This document shows, piece by piece, positions 12,010 to 22,667 of a DNA stretch of 64,000 nt. The notes beneath the pieces were generated by a model, which saw only the letters and a list, made by a program, of their open reading frames with translations, was not told the DNA's origin and did no database searches. The stretch is from Zhengitettix transpicula (taxonomy: Eukaryota > Arthropoda > Insecta > Orthoptera > Tetrigidae), in the NCBI GenBank assembly GCA_037074705.1, contig CM073596.1, positions 28,618,001 through 28,682,000 on the forward strand. The letters are read 5' to 3'. Numbering within the stretch: the first letter of the stretch is position 1; every line of letters starts with the position of its first letter. The position numbers and the translations under genes are program-made.

Positions 12010-12620
12010 TCTAATAAATAAAATTGCCTGTATGTGTGTATGTATGAATGTGTGTGTGTATGTTCCACATACCTACACCCGTGGAGAATATTTCACCAAA
12101 ATTCGTACACGTGTTATTTGCGACCAGGAAACAAACACTGTGGAGGTGAGACACCAAGGAGAGCAGCGTAATTTTCAAATATGCTAAAACTGCCGATATT
12201 TGAGTCGGATAAATAGTGTTTCCACCGATGTTCTTTTCAATCCCTTTCTGCATAGAAGTGGAGCACCCTTAGGGGCGGGCGTGGAAGGGCGGTACAAGAA
12301 AATTACGCGAATACAACAGAGATTGGAGTCAAATCCGGGGTTATGGTTGCCGCTTATTTTAATTACAACATTATAATTGCCTTTTAACCCCCAGGAGCCA
12401 GTGTGGACAGGGAGTAGACATTTCCAAACACGTTAAACGGTCGATATTTGCGTCGGATAAATATATTTCGTGGTCAATCAGATTTATGGTATTCCTAAAG
12501 CCATTTTCTGTGTATAATTTCAACCTCATTCGTAAAAGAAGGTGAGAACCCTTAGGGGTGGGGGTGGAGGGTCGTTACCAGAAAATAACGGGAATATTAT
12601 CGAGATTGTAAATACCCTGG
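12010..12620 (+). mobile_element. Non-autonomous Helitron, family B, 3'-truncated copy
   Basis: It starts TCTAATAAATAAAATTGCC, matching the start of the minus-strand element at 53670-54508, and carries the TGTATGTGTGTATGTATG stretch near the 5' end. Internal blocks are partly reiterated: ATATTTGAGTCGGATAAAT (about 12195) recurs as ATATTTGCGTCGGATAAAT (about 12446). The GGGGTG-rich block also occurs twice (12270 and 12555). No CTAG end was found on the right. Confidence 0.6.
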
Positions 12621-13439
12621 AAACGTTGGTAATAGTAATTATATATAAAAAAAATCTACAACATCAATAGCGTCCTGGTGATCCATACATTAGAAATTTT
12701 ATAATTTTTGTCCGTCGGAACATGTTACTAAGAATTTAAAAATATATTTCTTGTTATGTAGTTGTAGTATTCTACTGTCAATAAAACCTCAAATAATTTT
12801 AACCACATAAGCTTGAGATGATCATTTTAAATTTATCCCGTAACGCTGCATTGATTAAGGTGCATTATAATAATAAAAATTGAATTTTGTGTATTTTTTT
12901 TGCGTTTCTATCCGAAAGATAACAATATGGATGCATAGAATGTCCGTAAATGTCATCTTGTATCCCTCTATCGAATAAAGAAAGTAGTATTTCTCTTGTT
13001 GAATAAATTACTTACAGATAGACGTCTTATTGCTTTGATTCTTAAAGTCAACGTACAAAATTAGTTTTGTTATGCAAAAATGTAACTATGTAATAAACAA
13101 TTCCAGGCATAACGTTTTCACGAAATTAGATTATACTCTTCTAACTGGTAAAAAGAATAAAGTTTTGAATTTTTAATTCATTAAGTATTGTGCACTCAGT
13201 TTTTCCGTTTGCTTTGTAAAAATATTGACAGAAGTCCCTTTAACAATCGATAATTTCGTTAGCTTCAAAACTAGCCTTCTTTCATTCATAGTGTTCGAAA
13301 TTTATCCAACGTGTCCAAACTGTTATAGATGATGAAGGTGATTGTCACTTTTATTTGTATAGTAAATATTTATTATAACGTTATTACTACAACGAAGGAA
13401 TACAAACAGCTTATTCATCACACTAATACTATTTAAAAT
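12621..13439. other. AT-rich spacer, nothing recognised
   Basis: No repeat family, open frame or regulatory signal could be supported. Confidence 0.45.
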
Positions 13440-13930
13440 AAGCTGCGTTTTTTATTGAGGTGGGAAAACAGAAGATCTCATCCACGAGAGCAAGATCTGA
13501 GTGTGTTCTCTAATAACCACGGCAACCCCGAAATCAGTTGGGCAATTGCTGGTCGGTGCTCCACCACCTGAGCTCGCTCTTCTAATGTAATTGAGTCGAG
13601 GGCCTCTTGCCGCCCCTCCTCACGTCCAAGCCCGTGGTCTGTCAGCACTCGATGGTCGATCTATCGATCCGCCGTGTGGAGTGAGTGATTGCAACTGTGT
13701 AGCCAATAACAGCAGCGCCCCTTCACGGACGCCTAAGTGGATTACACGACACCCCACTTCCTTCCAGGCAGGGATTTTCCAGGACTGCCGCTAATGTGGC
13801 GTCAATAACTCTGCCCTCAACACAATTATCTCCGGACTGTGTGTCGTCCGCAACAGAAAAGGACAACCACTTACACAATAAGCAATAAATAGATTTTCGG
13901 CCACATGATACTTCGCGGACTACAACAGCC
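13440..13930. other. GC-rich island, no gene recognised
   Basis: Open frames on both strands (13591-13794 plus, 13723-13932 minus) overlap and look like compositional artefacts. The block is unique in the window and could be a conserved non-coding element or part of an unrecognised exon. Confidence 0.3.
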
Positions 13931-15277
13931 AACAGGTAAACAGTAGAACGGACACATTGTTTGATAATATAAGAAGTAGAAAATTAAAATATTATATAAA
14001 TATGTAGTATATATTTAAATAAAGATTGGATATTGCAATATTTACACAGCGCGTAGTTTGTCATTTATATATATTTTTTACCACTCTCACTATTTAAAAT
14101 GCAGAATTAAACTTCTAAGTGTCATTGACACATCAAAGAACCATGGCTGCATCGAATCCCTCTCAGCAGTTTTCTTTTCGCTTCCGGAAATTCTCATTCC
14201 ATCAAACTCAACCCAGAATTCCCTCTGATTACAGTTCATCCCCTTGTTCCGACTTGACTTGTTAAGGAAATGAAACAAGTCGTTTGCTGTGTAGTCCGGG
14301 GCTTAGTGGCTAGACGACACATCACTAACTAGGCAGTAAAAGCTTGTGGCGACACCGAGTTTTAGGGGCTACGTTTTATTAGAGTTTTACTGGTGCTACA
14401 AATGGCGTCCCTCCCGGCCATCGTATCGAGCGAAACGCATGTCGTACTCGGCTCCTCAAATTCCTCTACTAATAACTCATAATTACGCATTGCCTCCGTT
14501 GAAGCAGAAAACGGATTCATATTTTAAGTATAAAATTATATTTCGCAATTTACTATTAAAGTGAAACTGAGGCTTTGTTGAAAATGTTGCAAGGTAATGT
14601 ACGTGAGGTATTTGTTATACCTTAAATTATTTATTGCCATCACCATTGTTATTCACGAAATTCCATAATTACACAATAACGAGAAATTAATTAAATCTGT
14701 AACTGGAATTTTCGAGTAACTTAATAAAATAAAAAATTGCATCTATGCAAGTCTCCGTTCACATGTCAATGGTGCGCAGGTGACGGAGCATTCGAGTCAA
14801 TTCTAGTAAATTGCGATCCCCACAAGGTGTTCATAAAGTTATAACGTTTTCATTTGGTATTTACGCGAAATTCTATCACTTTTTAATTGTTTTTTTTAAT
14901 TTTTAATTTTTAAAAATAAACAGTTGATAAATTAAACTCACAACTTCTAGGAAAAACCTTTCTCTCATGATAATTTTCGTGAAGAGCTGAAATAATATCT
15001 ACTTACAAATTTCTGCGAATTTTTCGTTGAAAAGTATTATGTAATTCGCAGTACTCCAACCTGACGACTGCCCTTTGAGATCTTAATTAACTACTGTTGC
15101 TGTCTAACAAATACTGTACCAAAGTATTCTCGTTGTCTGTTTTAAAATGCCTTCCTTCCGTTGCCGAAAAATATAGTCGTTCTTTTTGAGTTTTATTTAA
15201 AAACAGACTTAAAAAAATCGTTGTTTAATTGTATAATTATTGAAAAGCGAAATTTTTTATTATTATTTAAAAGGTGT
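13931..15277. other. Mixed spacer, nothing recognised
   Basis: The frames at 14090-14278 and 14346-14564 lack recognisable motifs. No repeat shared with other parts of the window was found. Confidence 0.4.
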
Positions 15278-15584
15278 AGACAGGCCATGTATAGGGTAAC
15301 CCACATAGTGGCAACTCGCCTCTTATAGCATAAGAAAGGGAGTGGAAGGGGGATTGCGGAAATGCAGAGAAAGGTAACCAAGAGTTAACTAGGGCCCCCG
15401 GGCTATGGTTTAAGGATCCTTCCCGGCAATTCGCCTAACAGTGATGCAGGGAAAAACCTAAAAAACCTGCGTAAGGTAGGACGGGCATTTGGTACTTGTC
15501 TCACGCCCCTCCGAAGGCCGGAGATATGTTGAGCTTTCCTCTCGCCATGCCTTGATCAGTTTAGGAGGCAGTTGGTCGTCTATT

Positions 15585-15585
<1 letters not shown>
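15278..15585 (-). mobile_element. Family C retroposon, 5'-truncated copy
   Basis: This is a copy of the family best seen at 40489-41021. In that orientation, the CCTCATGTAGCCTGTT 3' end corresponds to 15280-15300 here. Shared blocks include the CACGCCC(C/T)TCCGA region and the GGAGGCAG region at the other edge. It is followed by a long (AT)n and a second partial copy in the same orientation. Confidence 0.6.

Positions 15586-15590
<5 letters not shown>

Positions 15591-15639
<49 letters not shown>
15591..15639. repeat. (AT)n microsatellite between two family C copies
   Basis: About 24 uninterrupted AT units separate the two same-orientation family C copies. It encodes the artefactual Tyr-Ile runs in several frames. 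Confidence 0.95.
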
Positions 15640-15640
<1 letters not shown>

Positions 15641-15745
15641 CAGGCTACATGAGGGTAATCCACATGGTGTCAACTCCCCTTTAATAGCATAGGAAGGGAT
15701 TTGAAAGGGAGGATGCGGAAGGGTAGAGGAATGACGCCGTGTTCT
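15640..15745 (-). mobile_element. Family C retroposon, 3' end fragment
   Basis: It begins with the ACAGGCTACATGAGGGTAAT block, the reverse complement of the family's 3' end. It breaks off after about 105 bp, within the GGAAGGGTAGAGGAA block. Confidence 0.6.
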
Positions 15746-15982
15746 ACACAGACGCTTTTTGCAATTCTATCTGCACCTTTGAGTCTCTATTACCAAGAAA
15801 TAACTAATTTTGTATCTTCGAATTTCCAAGAATTTTACTTCCAGGATTTAATCAGTGAATTGAGGAACCCATTTCTATGTGTTCAGAAGATGTTTCCTTT
15901 TAAGAGAAATACATTTTATGAAGCATCTTTTAGCCGCAAGTAATCCCACGAAACTGTAATAAAGAAAAAAAAATTCCACTGA

Positions 15983-16719
15983 AAATTTGGCACTTCATTC
16001 TTTCTTCTTTTGTGATGCAGTGGGTTATAAAAATTTTTAAAGCACATTAAGCATGTATGTAGAAGTTTGGCTTAGGAAAAATATGAAATTATACGCATAT
16101 TATATTTATTTTTATCACTTCCGAAAATAAAGAAATAACTTGATTCATAATTATATTAATCTGTCTTAATATAATTTTAAATGAATACAGACAGTCAAAT
16201 TTGTCAGAAATAAATTAATAACGTAAAGAAAGCTGGATTTCTAGTATTATTAATCGAAAAATACACAATAACAACTATATTTAAAGAAGTGCTGACTAAA
16301 ATTTATGCTAATTTTACTGAAATATTTTAGTATACAATTATATAAATTTCAGTCAATACATGTTAACCATAGTTTTATTTGTATTTTTTTATTTATAAAA
16401 CTGCAACTCTGATGTCCTGGATTGGGGACGAAACGTCGTGTTAATATTTATGACATTAAATTATTTGTGACTACTTTTGTTGTTTTCATTGATATATTTT
16501 TAACTTGATAAACTATGATAATTACGACTAGAATTAAATATGAACGGCCTTTGGGTAAGTATATAATATTCCTCATTCATGAGGAAATTTGTTTACAGTA
16601 AAATATTTTTTTTAGTTTCACATTGTTTCAATAACAATTATTATAAAAGTAAGTAATGAACATGTGACTTTGGAAAATACAAACTAACAAATGTTACGCC
16701 GGGCATATTCAAAGGATGA
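15983..16719. repeat. Left arm of a ~4-kb inverted-repeat structure
   Basis: This ~737-bp arm matches 19270-20002 in inverted orientation along its whole length, by eye around 90% identical. Outer ends share the TTTGGCACTTCATTCTTT block and inner ends share GGGCATATTCAAAGGATGA. The arm is itself palindromic: two ~125-bp modules face each other around a GACTAAAATTTA...TAAATTTCAGTCA centre near 16290-16360. The inner module carries CTGGATTGGGGACGAAACGT (about 16418-16437). Confidence 0.8.
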
Positions 16720-17840
16720 ATAAGAAAAACCAAAATAATATATGTATGTTAAATTTAACAAAGAATTATTTCTAATTTAGTTGGAGTCGAAATGTCTTTG
16801 TATTTTCTATTTAATCTGTGATAAAACTATTGAATCGAGGTTTCATTCTAATTAATTTGAAAAAAAATCCTGAGATTTTGCATTGTTTAATATGAATTAA
16901 AATGTAAAGCCACTGGTGACGACCAGACATACTTCTGTCAGAAGATACACGTAAAACAACCGTCATTTTAATAAATTTTTATCAAGTAATTTATTTGGTC
17001 ATTAATAGTTTCCTTCCACAAGGTCGCATAGTGAGTAGTCGCAATATTTCTCTATATAATACAGTGTATTGAATAGGCAGCGGACACCTAGATTGTAACC
17101 AGTCGATAAAGTTGTTCATTTGCAAGTATGGGTGGTTCATTAGTGGTTTGTGCCTTTGAGAGTATCCTAAAAAAAGAGGAAAAGTTGGTGAGTGGCAGAA
17201 AAATACATCCCGAGAAGGAAATCGAATACAAATGCGTTACAGACGAGCAGCTATTCCGCCCGCAGAGACGTCTCAAAGTGGCCGGAAATTGCTCGAGAAA
17301 GCACGCCCCTTCCACTCCTCGCGTCGGAAATTCTCTTATAGCCGTGTATTACAGCTGTGTTAATAAATCTCGCGTGAGGCCGAGAAGCCTTTGGCCCCGG
17401 CAACTGGAAGGTTGGCGTGATTGATTCTAGCTGACAATGGCGCCTTCCTCCAGTGGCGGCGTGATGGATAACCCGGGGCTCTGCGGTCCGCGACCCGCAG
17501 CGCAAACAGATGGAAACCCAGGAAATACCTCTGCAGGCTCCAGGTGCCCCTCACTAGAGCAACGATTCTCCGTATTAAACAGCGGAACTGGCACAAAGTG
17601 AAGCGTTGCCTTCATCATCTAATTTCAGTAACTAACCGTTGTATAGCTTCAATACAATTGTCAATTAACGCTGGGCTAGATAACAAGGGAACAGATGACA
17701 AAAATATTCAACTGAACTGAGCTAAGAGGCATTTTATTCGAACTCATTTTTTATTATTTGTAATCATCTCTCCGTCTAATCCTAAGTAACATTTCTACGA
17801 TGTAATGAATAAAAAACATAGCCAATACAGACAGAAAAGG
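16720..17840. other. Interior of the inverted-repeat structure, with a GC-rich block
   Basis: AT-rich sequence to about 17090 is followed by a GC-rich block (17090-17620). Open frames there overlap on both strands (17088-17618) without recognisable motifs. Why GC-rich sequence sits inside the structure is unclear. It may be host sequence that predates the flanking arms. Confidence 0.35.
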
Positions 17841-17947
17841 GTAATATAAATACCACAGAACGTTTCCGGGATCCTTGTGCCTTTTGTTAGGTGCTAAGAA
17901 GAGCTTAGAGCAACACAACTGCACTGGTCAGTGGACAACACTCAAAA
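17841..17947 (-). mobile_element. Penelope-like terminal region, copy 1
   Basis: The sequence aligns over about 105 bp with 63531-63637. Shared parts include the AACGTTTC(C/T)G(G/A)GATCCTTGT block and the ACACAACTGCACT block. It lies downstream (minus strand) of the GIY-YIG remnant at 18035-18289. Such AACGTT-containing segments are common after the ORF in Penelope-like elements. Confidence 0.55.
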
Positions 17948-18034
17948 GCGAAGAAAACGTAACGAAAGTGAGAGAGCCGAAGGGTTGCATAACAATAAGG
18001 GAGCAACGACAATGGGACAATAGAAGGTTTAGCG

Positions 18035-18770
18035 TCATAATAAGGGATCATAGCAATTATTTAGTTTAATAATGTCTGTTTGTACATTAATAGCTGTGAT
18101 GTCGGATTTAATGTGAAGCATCTCTGAAATGAGTCTGGAATTGTACCTAGTGTCAATGATATGTTTGGATACTACAGATTGTTTATCAATGGGAAGTTTG
18201 ATATTAGATAGATACTCCTTGGAGCGTGTATTAAGGGAACGTTTTTTTTGCCCTATGTAGCAGGAATAACAATTTTGTAAACAACACAATGTTTGCTGTA
18301 GGTGTCAAGTGGGTCCTTGTGGTTTTTAATCAAGTATGAAAGGGTATTAGACGATCTCTAATTGATGGATAGTTGATATTCTTTGAATATTTGGTCAAAT
18401 TTGTGATGAAAAAATTAGTAATAAGGGAGTACGAGAAAAAATTTGGCTATTGAGGTGTTTGGGGACGATTGGCAGAAGGATGTTGGATTTTCTTCAGTCT
18501 GCTGTTTGTGTTTAATAATAAAATTAAAAGGGTACTCATTGGAGATTAAAATGTTTCGGACAATATTTAAATTGTGTTGATGGAAATTGGAGTTAAAAAG
18601 TAATACAGCTCTGTCTACAATAGCTCTATTTGTAGCACCAAGGAGAATGAAAGCTAAAATATGGTAATCGAAATTAATATGCGAAGTAGGAGTACTTTGA
18701 GGAACGTTGTCCTTTTTGGACTAGAAATGTTATTCGTCCATCCGTTGGAAACTGGAAATCTCTAATTTAA
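18035..18770 (-). pseudogene. Penelope-like element remnant: post-RT linker and GIY-YIG endonuclease
   Basis: Penelope-like elements encode a reverse transcriptase fused to a C-terminal GIY-YIG endonuclease. Read on the minus strand, 18740-18530 gives a linker-like segment (ATNRAIVDRAVLL, then NFHQHNLNIVRNILISN). About 18400-18300 gives NTLSYLIKNHKDPLDTYSKH, the usual run-in to the nuclease. The continuous frame at 18035-18289 gives CYSCYIGQKKRSLNTRSKEY, the GIY-YIG strand (here CYIG) with the conserved basic TR.KE helix. Stop codons interrupt the linker (near 18360) and the segment just before the nuclease frame, and a short frameshift separates the parts, so the gene is dead. The RT catalytic core was not recognised; sequence up to about 18900 might be its decayed end. 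The remnant sits inside the inverted arms 15983-16719 and 19270-20002. Confidence 0.7.
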
Positions 18771-19269
18771 CCCCGTTCAAAAACCCAATCCTTGATCTCA
18801 AAGTAGTTAAATATCCGTTTGAGAACGATAAAATAAATGGTGAAAATTTTAAAATCAGAAAGCAAATTTATTCCTTCCGAAATTAATCTTGGATGGGGGT
18901 CTCATTAGATTGCGATTCAGACGTTTCAGCTCAGCTCTGTTTACGGTCGTCTGTGACGGTTGAATTGTAACCAGTTAAAGGTCTTTAACGAGGCACTTGT
19001 ATCTTAAGTTACTGCTTCCTGGAGAAGATGAATTACTCCCGTGTGTCAGGGTGACAGTGTCAGCTCGTTGGAGCAAAACGTTTCTTGCAGACGGAGTGTT
19101 TCTCCGCGGAAACTGACAACCAATTAAAATATAAAACAAACATGTCTCACAACCGGTGCCATAGAGAACACTTCGAGGCAAAATTAACAGTTCTTCGCAC
19201 CTTTGAAGGGACACTAGGCTATAACTCCTGTCTAGTACTGTTACAAATGTCCTCGAGAATAAGGAATGT
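18771..19269. other. Interior of the inverted-repeat structure, right part
   Basis: Mixed-composition sequence between the Penelope-like remnant and the right arm. The minus frame at 18975-19214 has no recognisable motif. Part of 18771-18900 may be decayed reverse transcriptase sequence, but I cannot support that. Confidence 0.35.
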
Positions 19270-20002
19270 CATCCTTTGAATATGCCCAGCGTAACATTTG
19301 TTAGTTTGTATTTTCCAAAGTCACATGTTCATTACTTACTTTTATAATAATAGTGGTATTTATTGAAACTATGTGAAACAAAAAAAAATATTTTACTGAA
19401 AACAAATTTCCTCATGAATGTTGAATATTACCCGAAAGACCGTTCATATTTAATTCAAGTCATAATTATCATAGTTTATCAAGTTTATAATATATAAAAG
19501 AAAACAACAAAATTAGTCAGAAATAATATAATGACATAAAAATTAACACGACGTTTCGTCCCCAATCCAGGACTTCATATAAAAATATAAATAAAACTAT
19601 GTTTAACATGTTTTGACTGAAATTTACATAATTTTATACTAAAAGAATTTAGTAAAATTTTCTTAAATTTTAGTCAGTACTTATTTCAATATCATTTTTA
19701 TTTTTAGATCTATAATACGAGATTGAGGACAAAACTTCGTGTTATTTTTTTTTGTTTTTACGTTATTAATTTATTTCTGACAAATTTGGCGGTTTTTATT
19801 CATTTAAAATTATAGTAAGATAGATTAATATAATTATGAATCAAGTTATTTCTTTATTTTCGGAACTGATAAAAATAAATATAATATGCTTATAATTTCA
19901 TATTTGCCCTAAGCCAAACTTCTACATACATGCTTAATGTGCTTTAAAAAATATTATAACTCACTGCATCACAAAATAAAAAAGAATGAAGTGCCAAAAT
20001 TT
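19270..20002. repeat. Right arm of the ~4-kb inverted-repeat structure
   Basis: Reverse-complement partner of 15983-16719. Two facing modules are clearer here than in the left arm. The inner (about 19505-19625) carries CACGACGTTTCGTCCCCAAT. The outer (about 19670-19795) carries the same block in the opposite orientation, diverged as GAGGACAAAACTTCGTG. Four such modules therefore exist in the whole structure. Confidence 0.8.
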
Positions 20003-20027
20003 AATAATATTAAGCCAGCTTAATGTA

Positions 20028-20096
20028 ATTATGAATCAAGTTATTTACTTATTTTTCACAACAAATAACAATAAACATAATATTTAATAAAACACG
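20028..20096. repeat. Partial direct duplication of right-arm sequence
   Basis: The TAATGTAATTATGAATCAAG segment and what follows repeat the arm sequence at about 19832-19895 in the same orientation. The structure thus extends by a partial repeat just outside its outer edge. Confidence 0.6.
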
Positions 20097-20159
20097 AATA
20101 TATATAAAATTGAGTATTCATATTTATTATTGTTATTCTCGGCGTTGTTTAAGATTGTA

Positions 20160-20485
20160 ATTTTTTTTTAGGGCAACAGGCTACATGAGGGTAATCCACG
20201 TTGGGCAACTGCCCTTTAATAGCATAGGAAGGGATTTGAAAGGGGGGATGCGGAAAGGTAGAGGAAGGAAGCCAAGGGTGAACTAGGGCCCCTGGGCTAT
20301 ATTTTAAGGATCCTACCTGGCATTCGCCTAAAGAAATGCAGGGAAATCCCTAGGAAAACCTGCTTCAGGTAGGTCGGGCATTGGGTACTTGTCCCACGCC
20401 CTTCCGATAGCGGGAGAGGAGTTTGCTGTGGGGTCGTAGCATTCTCTTCTCCGTGCCTCGACCGGTTTAGGAGGCAGCTATAAAA
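20160..20485 (-). mobile_element. Family C retroposon, 5'-truncated copy with poly-A
   Basis: On the minus strand it ends in CTGTTGCCCTAAAAAAAAA, identical in form to the 3' end of the 40489-41021 copy. It is truncated at the GGAGGCAGCT block. No clear target duplication was seen. Confidence 0.65.
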
Positions 20486-21780
20486 AATATATATATTTAC
20501 ACTTGCGCGCCGGAAATCGACCTGCACGGAATAGACCACAATTAGGTGTCTCGCGGGTAGCAGATTCTGCCCCTAATTCTCCGAAATTACAAATTCAATA
20601 CTGGTGCATTAAAATTCAATTCTGACTCTAATTATGCTATTAATTTCACGGAAACATGCTCATATTATCTGTAATCGTCGTGAACACTCGCTTCCTCCGT
20701 TTTTTTCCACGTTCACTCCGTCAGTGTATCCAACAACGATCTCCCAGTCATTCCCACTCTTATAACGTCTCTTTTCTGAGACCTCACAATTTTACCACAT
20801 TTGTCCCATGTTTGGACCACCTACTATTCTCCGTCACTATTGTTATGTTAAAAGATTAATTTTGCTGCACAAACAGAATGTCGTAGTTTATTACTTGCCA
20901 GCAAGATTTTCCATCAAGTGTCGCATTATTAGATCGTAAATTGTTTGTATTTGTTTCCTACATCTTTCATCATCATGACGTCCAAATACCTCAATTGAAC
21001 TGCTTTGCGTCAGAGGTTAGTATTACCAACATAATATTATTATTTTTTATTCGTAAACGGACTTTATTTTCCAGCTTTAGGTATGCACACTTGCTCAGCT
21101 CGTGTATTGGATGGCAAAAGGGCCTCTTTTCGTCTCAAAACGTGTCACAGCAAGCAAAGCACTTGGCCGCCCTCTCGCTTTACCCTAACACAATCCAGCC
21201 AGCATCCGATGCCACTGCCGCCACAACAAACAGTATAAATGTCAACTAATTTGCACTAACTCGGAGGATGATTCTCATCTAATTAAGGTGGGACAAGGCG
21301 TGCAATTTACTTTGAGAGCAGCACTTCTTGGGGCTCCACGTCTCCCTCCCTCTCAGCCGCTCTATCCTTCTCTCAATTAACTTTGCAACTGCACGCGTAA
21401 TATAACTCGGTTTTGCTGCTCGGCAGACAGGCGAGTCAATAGCTGGCGCAGATAATTCATGTTGCTGCTCTCTTCCCACACCTCCTCCGTCAGCGATGTA
21501 GGTCGTTCTTCTATCTCTGCCTTCCTCCGCCCTCCGTTCGCCGCGCAAGCAGGCAGGAGCCCTTTTCTCTCTGTCTCTGCCTCCCTCACTCACTTTGCTT
21601 CTCTGCTGGAAAATGTTTGCTCGCTGGTGTAATTTAGCCAAGTTGAGTGTTGCTCGCAAACTAAGCAACAAGATTGCTGCTGCGTCCTTATACAATCAAC
21701 TGATCTAACCGTCCAAGAGAAACACAGGAGTCAGAGTGGGGAAAGGCAATCACTTGCCGTTCACAGCCGTCAATTTCAGA
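20486..21780. other. Mixed block with a GC-rich, AG/TC-rich segment
   Basis: A GC-richer stretch at 21100-21720 includes pyrimidine-rich CTCTC patches. These produce a 138-codon minus-strand open frame (21279-21695) full of Arg/Glu. Low-complexity composition and a shadow frame (21377-21589) argue against a real gene. Confidence 0.35.
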
Positions 21781-22179
21781 CATCGAAAATATCTTGAAAA
21801 TGGAAAAAGGTGCAGTCCATGACATACATAGATAGAAATAATCGAAACTACACCTTAGTGTTAGATTTATTTATATATAAAATTGCTGTAAAATCCTTTC
21901 CGATCATTGCCTCTTAATTGTAAATAATTAGTATATATATATATATATATTTGTGTGTGTTTATAAACAATGTAGGTAAATTGAAATTTAAAAATATATT
22001 TTATGAATTTATTTTCATCCTCTTTCTTAAGGCTATTTAGAATATTTTTAATATATAAATCACTTCCTATGCTTTTAGAGGGGAGTTTCCACCACGTGAA
22101 TTACCCTCATTTAACATGTTACTTTAAAAAAAATCCAAGTTATAGTTAACCTCCTGTTAGCAACTTAGTATATAATCTG
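21781..22179. repeat. Tandem duplication, unit 1
   Basis: The 399-bp unit begins CATCGAAAATATC and ends AGTATATAATCTG. It includes the 3' end of a family C retroposon (about 22060-22130). Relative to unit 2 it lacks about 35 bp including the CTTCCGCATCCCC block of family C. Confidence 0.85.
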
Positions 22180-22351
22180 CATCGAAAATATCGGGAAAAT
22201 GGAAAAAGGTGCAGCCATGACATACGTAGATAGAACTCATCCAAACTACGACTTGGTGTTAGATTTATTTATATATAAAATTGCTGTAAAATATTTTCCG
22301 ATCATTTCCTCTTAATTTTAAATGATTAATATATGTATATATATGTATATA

Positions 22352-22400
<49 letters not shown>

Positions 22401-22667
22401 TTGTTTTAAAACAATTTATTATACTAATTTAAGTAAATTGACATAAAAAAATATATTTTATGAATTTATTTTAATCCTCTTTCTTAAGGCTATTTAGAAT
22501 ATTTTTAATATAAAAATATGATCGTGGCTTCCGCATCCCCTCCTTCAAAACACTTCCTATGCTATTAGAAGGGAGTTTTCACCTCGAGAATTACCCACAT
22601 GTAACATGTTACTTTTAAAATAAATCCAATTTATGTTTAACCTGTTAGCAACTTAGTATATAAACTG
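22180..22667. repeat. Tandem duplication, unit 2
   Basis: The 488-bp head-to-tail repeat of unit 1 is longer, because of an expanded TA/TG microsatellite (22329-22401) and the retained family C segment (about 22535-22610). Both units carry diverged copies of the same blocks, so the duplication followed the family C insertion. Confidence 0.85.
22329..22401. repeat. (TA)n / (TG)n compound microsatellite
   Basis: TA runs broken by TATG units pass into eight TG units. In duplication unit 1 the equivalent tract (21931-21959) is much shorter. Confidence 0.9.

Noticed and set aside
15458..15692. Frames with Tyr-Ile repeats on both strands
   Set aside because: Translation of the (AT)n microsatellite inside family C copies; the same applies to the frame at 42451-42648.
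21279..21695. 138-codon minus frame rich in Arg/Glu
   Set aside because: Produced by pyrimidine-rich low-complexity DNA; a second frame overlaps it and no domain is visible.
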